Part shown: positions 26,201 to 34,639 of the stretch, piece by piece
Numbering within the stretch: position 1 is the first letter of the stretch
How the letters are laid out: every line of letters begins with the position of its first letter
Source: Coriaria nepalensis
Lineage: Eukaryota > Streptophyta > Magnoliopsida > Cucurbitales > Coriariaceae
Direction of reading: 5' to 3'
NCBI GenBank assembly: GCA_027186245.1
Contig: CP114482.1
Coordinates: 32,011,209 to 32,075,208, forward strand
DNA: 64,000 bases
Notes under the pieces: generated by a model
Told to the model about the DNA's origin: nothing
The model's input: only the letters and a program-made list of their open reading frames with translations
Databases searched by the model: none
Made by a program: the position numbers and the translations under genes

Positions 26201-29200
26201 ACCATGGACGTTCTTTCTCTTGCCTATTCTCACTTGATTGATACTGAGAGTCTCTAACTACTAAGGCCGAGACTTCCATATTTTGAGTTGCTAGGTGAGA
26301 TTTTAGCATTAACCCTTTTTCTGCTTTCCTCTTTCCTCACTTCAGAAAAAGCCTCTTTTACACTCGGTGGAGGTTTATAACCTTGAATTCTTCCTCTTAC
26401 TTTATCTAGATTCTGATTTAGTCCAATTAGGAATTTGTACAATCTTTTCCTTTGGACAATTTGCTTGTATAGTTGGATGTTTTCGGTGCACTTCTATTGA
26501 TGAATTTCACACAAATCTAGTTGTTGCTAGTAGCGGGTAAGGGCATTGTCGAATTGAGTTACGGTCAATTCTCCTTGTCGTAAGTCACGTAGGTTACTCT
26601 CTATCTCGAATAGTTCCGAAGTGTTTTCATTGTTTGAGTAGGTCTCTTTAACTGCCTCCCATATCTCTGTGGCTGTTTCGTATAGCAGAAAGTTTTCTCC
26701 AACATCAATAGTCATGGAATTTATGAGCCATGACATGATCATACTGTTTTCAGCATACCCTAAATTTTGGATCATCTTTTTATGGTTTGGTTACTTCACC
26801 AGATAAATATTCATCATTTCCTTTTCTGCATATATACATCATTACCGAATGAGACCATTGAACATAGTTGTTCTCATTCAGTTTATGCCCGGTGATTATG
26901 ACTTGATTGTTCTCCGAGTTTCCATGGTTGCCACTGACCATGATTTCATGATTGGAGGTATTTTCTAGGTTTGAAACAGAAGGAGAACCTAGTTTTCCCG
27001 TAGCCATCCCGTACTTTGTCATGAGGGATTGATTTGCTAGGATTTAGTGGATATGTGGCTCTGATACTATGTGAATTTTAGAGGTAAAAGAAATTTTATT
27101 CATATATAAATTTTACATCTTAAGTTTCTTTATATAGAGAAGGAAACCTAGTTTAACTACACAAAACATACCTAAACAGATTCTATTAGAATCCCTAGAA
27201 AATAGCAACTACCTAACTACTAATCTACACTTAATTAGCAAACAAATCAAACTGATTTGTTTGCTGAAGCGTGAATCTATCTTACAATATTCTACAATTA
27301 CTCCTGGTAATAATTGATTTGTTTGCTGAAGCGTGAATCTATCTTACAATATTCTACAATTACTCCTGGTAATAATAATGTCATCCACGTATATAATTAG
27401 TGTCGTGACTCCCCCTGAAGTAGTATGCTTTATAAATAATGGTATGGTTCTCTTGACTCTGTTTGTATCCCTAAGCCAACATAGCCTATGTAAATCTTCC
27501 AAACCAGGCTTTAGGAGACTGTTTTAGTCCATACAATGCCTTCCTCAACTTACACACCACAAAGAAAACCCGGTGGTGTTTCCATATAGAATTCTTCCTC
27601 GAGGTCTCCATAAAGAAACACATTCTTTACATCGAGTTGCTACAAGTTCCACCCAAAAGTAGCAGCTAATGTCAATGATACCCTTACTGTGTTCATCTTG
27701 GCTACTGGGGCAAAGGTTTCCTCGTAGTCAACACCAAATGTTTGAGTATACCCCTTCGCTACCAGTCTTGCTTTATATCTTTCCAGGGACCCATCTGCAT
27801 TTTACTTTACTGAAAAAATCCATTTGCACCCTACTGATTTCTTCCCTGCCGATAGTTCAACCAGCTCCCACGTCGTATTCTTCTCGAGTGCCTGCATTTC
27901 AACTTTCATAGCCTATTTCCATTCTTTACTACTTAATGCCTCGGTCAATATTTTAGGAATATGTGTAGAGTTTAAGTGAGCCTGAAAGGACGGAGAAAAA
28001 TTTTCAAAAGAGACAAATTGTGAAAGTGGGTGTTGTGTGCATTTTCTGATACCTTTTTGAAGTGTAATAGGGTAGGTCTGATTCACCCTTGTCAGATAAG
28101 GAAGGAATGGTTACCTATATAGTATCCTCTTCCATTGTAGTTTCCCTATTAAATAAGTCCGCATAAATTGAGACCACTCTAGGTAATTGTTTCCATTCGG
28201 CCTATATGTGGCTTGAATGTTTTGTAGATCTCCGGAACCCTGTTGGGTTATAGACTCCTCCGCCGGAAGAAGGTTATCGGTGGTTGAACCATCTTACATC
28301 TTGATTTATGGAAAACACAAGTCTAGGGCTCTGATACCATGAAACAAATAATGGAGAATAAAATTGATATATTTTTCTGTCAATGTATTGTTGTACAGAG
28401 CAGGTTCTTATATAGGCTAGATATAAGTTTAGGAAATCTATAGAGATCCCTAGAATCAAGGAATTGGTTAACATAACCCTATAAAGTAGAAAAAAGATTA
28501 ACTCCCTAGTATACATAATTTATCTCTTTATTTCAACAAAGGTAATTACCCATTTCCCTATATTTTATGTTCTACAATATCTTGAAACATATTGAAGTCT
28601 GACAAGGACTACAAACATAAATTTTCTACACTTCTCTCTCTCTCTCTCTGCATCGCACATAGTTGATTGGCCTACCTGTGTAAGGGTTTTGAGTCCAGTT
28701 TGGTTTCATGTTTGGAAAAGTAATTGATGTCTATAGGTTCTAAAGTTCTTTTAGATAATTTTCTGCAATATCTTGGAACATGTTAAAATCTGATGTGGAA
28801 TACAGATAGAAAGTTTCAGTGCTCGTCCCTCCGTCTCTCTCTCCCTCCCCTGTAGTGGATCATCAACCTGCCTATACAAGGGTTTTGAGTAGTATCTAGA
28901 GAGTTTTTTAGATCATGACTCTAGCAGGACGTTTGAAAATCTGATTGCAGGCTTCTAGACCCCAATATCGAAAGCTCTGGTTCGCTTTTTGTTGGAAGTT
29001 TGATCTTGCAACTGGTATTACATCTTCAGTCTCAAATGGCACAGCATGTGCCAGACCTGGTTTGTGCTCTTGTCAGACGCATGCAGTCTGTTCAAATAGC
29101 AGGACTGAGAAGCTCATTGCTGCTGATTTTTGCCAGATTGGTATTCTTCCTTCAACTTCTTTTTTTTTTGTGTCTGTCAGCTTACCACCAACTTTTGTAG

Positions 29201-31656
29201 CTTACATGACCCGATATACAATTATCGGATTTTTAAAACTAAACAGTTGTCTATGCAAGTTTAATCATTTTAATTGTACTCTCAGATGATAATATAAATG
29301 GAGTAGTACCTGTAAATTTTCTGTAAACAATCCTTTTAAACTGCAAATATCTTACTGCATGGCAATCGATGCACTTGCTACTTCTTTCTTCATGAGAGAA
29401 GAGTCACTTTAACTGCTTATATACGTCAGTCAATTACTTTATTCTAGTTCTTAAAACAAGTTTGGTAGCTGCTCCAATTACCTTGTAATAAATGTTTTAT
29501 TCATGAAACTCAGGTTCACATGAGTTCACCACGTGTTGAACAGTTTATCGATCTGTTGATTACCATCCCAGCTGAAGGCTATGATAATTCTTTTGTTTTT
29601 TTAATGTCAGAATGGACAAAGCAGCAAGGTCAGTTTTATTCTTCTGTATGTTTGTTTCTATGCTAGAATTAACATGTTTGAACTTGCAAAATCTTGTGAA
29701 ATGACTGACTAGATCAACAAGCGTTCTGCTCTTTAAACACGGTGTTTTTATTACTAGGTAGCTGACAGATGTCCTCTTAATGAAAAAAAAAAACTAAATA
29801 ATCAGTAAATTATTTAAGCACGCTGATTTATTCCAGGGGAGATTCAGGGAGCCTATCAGATTAAAGTCACTACTAGTGCTTTGGCCTTGCTTCTATCAAC
29901 ACGGCATGCAGAACTAGCAAGAATTACTGTGCAAGGACATCTAATTAAGGTCCACACTGTACTTTACTGCTTTGTTTCTGAACCACAGGTCTATTGCAAT
30001 TACTGACTCTTCTCAATCTGAAGTCGTCTGCAGAGATAATGACTCGGTCAAAAGCTAAATTGGCCCCAGACAGGTGGACAATAGTTCCACTTCCTGCAAA
30101 GGTAACTACAGCATAATACAGAATAATCTAGCAAGTTGTCAACTTCTCCAGAAGCTCTTGAAAGAAGTTTTTGCTTTTGTGTGACTGTGATGTTGCACTT
30201 GGATCAATTGATTATAGATGTAATGCACTTGCCTGTGCCCTTATCCACCTACTCCTCACCATGTCCTACCCATCTCTAGCCCCTCATCTCCTGGGGAAGA
30301 TCCAAGGGGGACAAGTGGGAGACATGACCGCCTAACCTTGGCCAATATTATAATTTTACCCCTAGGGTCCAGGGATATTATTGTGAATATCCAATAATAT
30401 AAAGCACATCATGCCGACGACTTGGAAGCCTCTTCTATCTCAAGAAGTGTAGTTACCATTTGACAAGAGGACGTCCACCACATTTCATAAAATTTATCCC
30501 TGAATTTATTCAGTTATTCACTTTTTCTCATCCTTATTCTTTTACGATGAAAGTGCTTATATTTTTAACTTTTCCATAAACATAACTCCTAAAAGATGTT
30601 TTTTTTAATTATAAAATTTAGCCGAATATTTTAAAATTTTTTAATGAACTCTTAAGTTAGGCGGAATATAACTCCTATCTCAAGAAGTGTAGTGACCTCT
30701 TAAGTTTAATGAAGGAAAATTATTTATTTACTCCAAATTTTTCCACCAGTGAACTAATTTTTTTGGGTATGCCCCTGCTTCCCTTCCCATTGCCACTGAG
30801 AGGACAGATCTCCTTTTGTATTCATATTTTATAATTGTTCATCCCTTAATGTTTTTTATAATCTTTCTATGGCCATTGCAGATACTTGCCTTATTGGCAG
30901 ATGCGTTGATTGAGATCCAAGAACAAGCTTTGGCTGAGGATGAGGCAGTTATTACTAATTTACCTTCCCCGTGATTGATCAGGGAGCCATTCTAGGCCTT
31001 CCTTTGTGATCTGAACCAATTTCTGTTGCAGGATGATGACTGGGAAGATGTTCAGGAAGAAGATGGTGGAACCGAAAACAATTTGCTCTATTCAATGGAT
31101 GCTACATCATCAGGCAGACCCACATATGAACATCTTCAAGCAATGGCAAAAGTATATAACGAGGTGAGGTTTTAGTCATAACTCGAGAATATCTTTCATT
31201 TCAGTCACCTGTTTCAAACAATTTCCATCTGTACAGTTTCGCTATCAAAAGCTTTTTTCTAACCCAACTATTTTAGGATCAACAAGATGATTATGAAGAT
31301 GACCTACTTTGTGTCTCTGATCCTCTTAATCAGGTAACCTTCAAAAACTATATCTATCTATTTTATACTATCAATATGATGTTATTTACTTATAACTTCT
31401 CCATGTTTTTTTAGCAGATTAATCTGGTGAATTATCTTGTTGATTTCATTAAGAACATTTATCAGCGTGACGGACAGTTTGATCATCTTTTACAGGTTTT
31501 CGCATTTTCTCAGTCAAATAAATCCTTTATACATTTTACTTTATAATATATATATATATAAAGAAAAATGAAATGCCTTAGCTTATCTTATCTCGAAAAA
31601 TGCAGGCTCTAACCCAGACTCAACAAAATGCTATTCGAATGGTCCTAAGTCATTGA
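14245..31656 (+). CDS. IPO9: Importin-9 (karyopherin-beta family), intact, 33 coding exons
   Basis: Joining exons 14245-14368, 14484-14545, 14868-14960, 15193-15364, 15670-15785, 16143-16229, 16321-16437, 16558-16621, 16712-16854, 17495-17542, 17632-17700, 18053-18128, 18579-18709, 18820-18879, 19056-19125, 19222-19286, 19363-19424, 19498-19621, 19694-19751, 19879-19991, 20541-20618, 20706-20768, 20860-20955, 21041-21150, 28951-29140, 29514-29628, 29837-29949, 30024-30101, 30882-30947, 31032-31163, 31277-31333, 31418-31495 and 31606-31656 gives an open 1,026-residue protein, the usual importin-9 length. The importin-beta N-terminal domain covers about residues 25-105 ([17 protein letters not shown]); HEAT repeats follow. 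Acidic loops lie near residues 916-935 ([11 protein letters not shown]) and 966-975. Family members (importin-9, yeast Kap114) carry cargo such as histones H2A-H2B through nuclear pores in a Ran-dependent way. Two splice choices are tentative: the acceptor at 30023, and the donor at 30948, where a GC donor three bases earlier also keeps frame. Intron 24 holds a nested copia insertion. Confidence 0.93.
14546..14867 (+). other. IPO9: U12-type AT-AC intron of importin-9 (intron 2)
   Basis: The donor reads ATATCCTTTTTC, matching the U12 consensus ATATCCTT. The intron ends TTTTAC, and a branch-like ATTTAAC lies at 14851-14857, about 11 bases upstream. Only this AT-AC boundary restores the conserved [11 protein letters not shown] reading in frame; no GT-AG pair does so. 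Confidence 0.88.
20769..20859 (+). other. IPO9: GC-AG intron of importin-9 (intron 22)
   Basis: The donor is AAG/GCAAGA and the acceptor CTAACAG. Exons 20706-20768 (21 codons) and 20860-20955 (32 codons) join in phase 0 and give MLLK-NAPSDVV. GC donors are a known minor class that need strong matches elsewhere, as here. Confidence 0.85.
21153..21348 (-). repeat. 3' LTR of outer copia element (196 bp)
   Basis: It starts TGAAACAAATAATGG and ends TTTATTTCAACA on the plus strand. It contains CTTATATAGG (a TATA-like CCTATATAAG on minus). It is the partner of 28340-28538. Confidence 0.93.
21403..22268 (-). pseudogene. Outer copia: RT C-terminus and RNase H
   Basis: From 22268 downward the minus strand reads [20 protein letters not shown] and KLKYFLG, the copia region after the YVDD site. 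[19 protein letters not shown] follows, then RNase H ([33 protein letters not shown]) and a C-terminal [10 protein letters not shown] block. At least two frame changes (near 22140 and 21910) inactivate it. It joins directly to the RT half at 27302 once the inner element and its duplication are removed. Confidence 0.85.
22274..22500 (-). repeat. 3' LTR of inner copia element (227 bp)
   Basis: It is near-identical to 27070-27296. It contains CTTTATATAGAGG, a TATA-like box on minus. It lies antisense to importin-9. Confidence 0.95.
22508..27022 (-). pseudogene. Inner copia gag-pol, several frames broken
   Basis: In order on minus: gag N-terminus (27022-26780, LNENNYVQW), more gag (26775-26254), zinc knuckle ([15 protein letters not shown]) and protease ([11 protein letters not shown]) in 26309-25671. 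Integrase covers 25521-24748, with a GHPNF..C zinc region, the catalytic Asp residues in HSDVW and DNAKEY, and the Glu in NGIAERKNR. The variable linker is 24627-24007. RT covers 23961-23047 ([30 protein letters not shown]) and RNase H 23050-22508 ([19 protein letters not shown]). Breaks fall in gag (two or more), after protease, after integrase, between linker and RT, and at RT/RNase H. RT itself is open over 304 codons. The product would be a retrotransposon polyprotein, now inactive. Confidence 0.92.
27070..27296 (-). repeat. 5' LTR of inner copia element (227 bp)
   Basis: It has TGTGAATT..TTCTACA ends and is followed by the ATTAC duplication. Its last 44 bases are part of a 62-bp tandem duplication. 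Confidence 0.95.
27253..27376. repeat. 62-bp tandem duplication across the inner LTR/target junction
   Basis: Two adjacent copies (27253-27314, 27315-27376) each hold the last 44 bp of the inner 5' LTR, the ATTAC target duplication and 13 bp of the outer element. The two copies look identical. Confidence 0.9.
27302..28327 (-). pseudogene. Outer copia: leader and RT N-terminal half
   Basis: Minus-strand translation in mixed frames gives [56 protein letters not shown] and YVDDIIIT, ending at the inner insertion. Only about 400 bp separate the primer-binding site from the RT region. Gag, protease and integrase are therefore missing and the outer element is a deletion derivative. Several stops are present. 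Confidence 0.85.
28340..28538 (-). repeat. 5' LTR of outer copia element (199 bp)
   Basis: It is the partner of 21153-21348, with an extra TTG at about 28390. It is directly followed by AAGGTAATT, the original splice-donor context of importin-9 exon 24. Confidence 0.93.
28565..28920 (+). repeat. Imperfect ~185-bp direct duplication in intron 24
   Basis: Both units share a TATCTTG(A/G)AACAT(A/G)TT block, a TCTCTCTCT-rich block, a GATCATCAACCTGCC-like block and AGGGTTTTGAGT. This is native intron sequence between the retrotransposon and exon 25. Confidence 0.65.
30102..30881 (+). other. IPO9: Importin-9 intron 28, with possible repeat fragment
   Basis: Longer than most introns here. The word TATCTCAAGAAGTGTAGT occurs at about 30437 and 30678, and the CCTAACCTTGGCC..TTTTACCCC part is unlike nearby intron sequence. 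A small non-autonomous insertion is possible, but its ends are not visible. Confidence 0.35.
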
Positions 31657-32368
31657 GCAGAGTATTGTCCATGAGGTTTGATACCTTCTACTTGAAATAT
31701 TGGAGGGGCAGAGAAGGAAGAGAGAGAAAATGTCCATCTCTTGTAAAGGCTGTTTTGCTGAAGCCAACTTCTCACACGAAGTGGTCTTGTATTCCTTCCT
31801 TATTTTTTGTCGTGTGATTTTCACTTATTGGTTTTGTTTTATATTTATTTTTTGAATACAGTGTACTTTTTTGTGCTTGTAAAACACTAAGATCTAAAAG
31901 CTTGAACACTTGGCTAATATCCCAAAAAAAAAAAACAAAAAAACAAAAAAAATAAAGTAATAAATCCGTATTATTTTAATTGGAAAATTTTTTCATGTGT
32001 CTTCGACGATAGGGTCTAGATCTCGGGGAAATGGTAGGTCTTACTAAGTTATAGTTAATGTTAAGTTAATTATTATCTTAATATGATATATTCAGCATCT
32101 AAACCCTGCTTTTATTTGGGAAGTCATGTGCTGCTACCATATCAGCTACCCCCTTGGAGCTACAATTACATAACTTACCCTCTTATCGAAATGTTGGAGT
32201 TATGAAGTTGCAGCCCAAGCAAACACCATCGCTTTTGTTAAATAAAGTCTAAAAAATTTGGGTCTTAAGAATAGAACAGACTTTTTTCTTCGAACAAAGT
32301 GTATCATTCTTAGTGTATCATTTGTCTCTTTGCTCTCTGAATGAGAGAAATTGCTCTTTGAACGAGAG
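31657..32368 (+). other. Importin-9 3' UTR region and intergenic spacer
   Basis: T-rich sequence with TTTTTTGAATACAGTGTAC near 31850 could hold the polyadenylation signals. An A-rich run follows at 31923-31955. No gene is recognised before the gypsy element at 32374. Confidence 0.4.
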
Positions 32369-32373
32369 AAATC

Positions 32374-32603
32374 TGATAGGACCTGATTTAGAGATATAAA
32401 ATTAGGACTAATTTTTATTATACAATAACTAAAATAACATAGGTTGGTATACTAGAAGTAGACCGTCTCTCCCTAAGAGTTCTTACTCTCCAAATTAATC
32501 ATACTACTGCTATTTATACTACTAACCAGTCAATTACTAAAATAGCTCAATAATAATAATACTAATAATAATACTAATAATACTAATAATGACGGGTCTA
32601 ACA
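32374..32603 (-). repeat. Gypsy LTR copy 1 (3' LTR)
   Basis: TGATAGGACC..GGTCTAACA, with an AATAATAATACT microsatellite-like inner part and a GACGGGTCT end. It follows the AAATC duplication. Confidence 0.85.
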
Positions 32604-32633
32604 TTACTTCTCTCCCAACGAGACACTTTGTCC

Positions 32634-34064
32634 TCAAGGTGAAAATTGGGAAATTGCGATATGATGCGGATGGTTCGGAAACTGGGGGTCTAGATGGTGA
32701 TGCACCAATTCTTCCTCCCTCTCTTCCTCTGGTTCCACCATATCATCATCCTCATCAACGACCGTTAACACTTGGAGCCTCCTATCCTTACAATGATGCC
32801 CGGACGAAAATTTCTCGTCACAACGAAAACACAACCTTTTGGCTCTTTTGTCCGAGATCTCTGTTTGCGTTAACCTTTTGAAATTCCCTTCCGGACGGTA
32901 CCCTGCTCTCCTCTCTTCCAGCAGCTCCTTATTGACAGCGACAGTTTGCATCCGAGAGTTATGAGTCATGGACTATCCTTTATGAACAAAACTGTCATGG
33001 CTGCTCCTTTGCTGTTTTTTTGCATTTTTCTTCTCCTCCACTTGTACGGCCAAGTCCATATCCTCCTCTAGTCCCTTAGGCCGTAATAACCTCAATGCTG
33101 TCCGAATTTCTAGGTTCAACCCCTTTAAAATATTTCCCTCCAAGATTTATGGAGGGATGCCTATTAATGGCCCGGAAAGCAACTCGAACTTCTCGCAGTA
33201 TTCTCACACTGTCTCCTCCTGGCGGAGTGTCAAGAACTGTTCATATAAGTCTCCATCATGAGAAGTCCGAAACCTTACCATCACCTTTTGTTTAAAATTC
33301 ATCTATGACCCCATGGGTCGGCCATGCCCACACCATTGAAACCATGACAATGCCGGCCCCTCTAAACATAGACCGGTTGCCTATAGTTTTTCCCCTTCCG
33401 ATAATCCATTAACCTCAAAATACCTTTCCACCCTATAAACCCATGCTGCCACATCCTCGCCTTCGAAGATAGGCATTTTCAATTTGCGAATCTGTGGATC
33501 AACACCTATTTTTCCCGGTGTGCTCGTGTACTGCCCTTGGCCCGCCCATGGGGGTTCTGCCAAAACCCTAAATTCAGCCCACGATGCCCTTACCTCACCA
33601 CTCGCGGCGGTTCCTGCCACATAACCGCCTGTTGGCCCTTGTTTCGCACCTTTTTCCCCCATGTCCGAATTGAACCCTTCCGACTAACCCCCACAATAGC
33701 GCTGCCATTTCGAAACCTTCCCCTGATTCACCGCTGAACTCTTCCCTAACCTAGGCGTCGACGCCCGCGCCCTCTACTGCGCTGTCCACTGCTCATTTCC
33801 CCCTTGCAGCCTGCTCGCTGCCACTGTAGTTGCCTTCTCCGGCGGTGTCCCATGTTGCCCGACCACGACCACCCACAATTTGGTCAGGGTTCGATGGTGA
33901 CCTAAACTGCAGCTCCGTCAGTTTTCCCAATATGGCTTCCAACGACGAATTCTGCTACGCAAACTGTTGTTGTACTGTCGCGAAACGTTATTCGATCGAT
34001 GTTTTGATTGGCATCACTTTTCTCTCCAATTTCTCCTCGAGTGCCTCTACCTTCTTCGCAGCCA
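32634..34064 (-). pseudogene. Ty3/gypsy gag, frameshifted
   Basis: On minus it starts MAAKKVEALEEKLERKV (34064) after the primer site, typical of gypsy gag with an early coiled coil. A middle segment at 33662-33381 has LKMPIFEGEDVAAWVYRVER, the conserved gag fold. The 32969-32634 segment carries a zinc knuckle, LCFRCDEKFSSGHHC. Stops and frame changes occur between these parts. Gag would package element RNA; without pol it depends on a partner element. Confidence 0.85.
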
Positions 34065-34081
34065 TCGATGATCGAGTGCTC

Positions 34082-34312
34082 TGATAAAAGGAAGGCTAAT
34101 CTTTATTATACAATAACCAAAATAATATAGGTCGATCTACTATTCGAGAGGTAGACCGTCTCTCCCTAAGAGTTCTTACTCTCCAAAATCAATTCCTCCC
34201 TAAACCCTAACCATACTACTATTATTTATACTACTAACCAGCCAGTTACTAAAATAACTTCATAATAATAATACTAATAATAATACTAATAATAATAATA
34301 ATGACGGGTCTA
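34082..34312 (-). repeat. Gypsy LTR copy 2, truncated at both ends
   Basis: It lacks the ~25 bp outer end present in copies 1 and 3 and ends GGTCTACC instead of TCTAACA. Its right neighbour is a 13-bp CCATATACCAATT, whose reverse complement begins like the primer-binding site. Confidence 0.8.
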
Positions 34313-34325
34313 CCATATACCAATT

Positions 34326-34549
34326 TGATAGGACCCGATCTAGAGATATAGAATTAGGGCTAATCTTTATTATACAATAACCAAAATAATATAGGTTGAT
34401 CTACTAATCGAGAGGTAGACCGTCTCTTCCTAAGAGTTCTTACTCTCCAAAATTAATTCCTCCCTAAGCCATAACCATACTACTGCTTTTATACTACTAA
34501 CCTGCCAATTACTAAAATAACCCCATAATAATAATACTAGTAATAATAC

Positions 34550-34580
<31 letters not shown>

Positions 34581-34594
34581 GACGGGTCTTAACA
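34326..34594 (-). repeat. Gypsy LTR copy 3 (outer 5' LTR)
   Basis: TGATAGGACCCG..GGTCTTAACA, 269 bp, with full-length ends, followed by the AAATC duplication. Its internal AATAAT block is longer than that of copy 1. Confidence 0.85.
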
Positions 34595-34639
34595 AAATCT
34601 CCTATAGGGAATCTCTCCAATTTTCACTTAACCTCAATC

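Larger units (their letters stand above)
22269..27301 (-). mobile_element. Inner Ty1/copia element nested in the outer one
   Basis: LTRs 22274-22500 and 27070-27296 (227 bp each, TGTGAATT..TTCTACA) are flanked by a perfect ATTAC duplication (22269-22273, 27297-27301). The element reads on minus: a primer-binding site (GGCTCTGATACTA on plus) abuts the right LTR, with one mismatch from the initiator tRNA-Met complement, and a polypurine tract (CTCACCCTC on plus, from 22501) abuts the left LTR. It carries gag, protease, integrase, RT and RNase H regions in the normal copia order. The LTRs differ by about six substitutions, so its insertion may be similar in age to, and must be later than, the outer one. 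Confidence 0.95.
21148..28543 (-). mobile_element. Outer Ty1/copia element in importin-9 intron 24, with target duplication
   Basis: LTRs at 21153-21348 and 28340-28538 (TG..CA ends) are flanked by a perfect 5-bp duplication AAGGT (21148-21152 and 28539-28543). The element reads on the minus strand: a primer-binding site complementary to initiator tRNA-Met (GCTCTGATACCA on plus, 28328-28339) abuts the right LTR, and a polypurine tract (CTCCCCTC on plus, 21349-21358) abuts the left LTR. The interior lacks gag, protease and integrase: only a short leader and RT-RNase H remain, split by the inner copia element at 22269-27301. The LTRs differ by about six substitutions and one 3-bp indel, so this is not a very recent insertion. 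Confidence 0.93.
32369..34599 (-). mobile_element. Non-autonomous Ty3/gypsy element (gag only) with three LTR copies
   Basis: LTR copies lie at 32374-32603, 34082-34312 and 34326-34594. The whole is flanked by a perfect AAATC duplication (32369-32373, 34595-34599). On minus the order is LTR, split primer-binding site, second LTR, TATCAGAGC primer-site remnant, gag, polypurine tract (GGGAGAGAAG; plus 32607-32617), LTR. Only gag is encoded; protease, RT and integrase are missing. This fits the plant TR-GAG class of non-autonomous elements. Confidence 0.85.

Noticed and set aside
32639..34084. Plus-strand ORFs of 66-84 codons in the gypsy interior
   Set aside because: Antisense shadows of the gag gene on minus.
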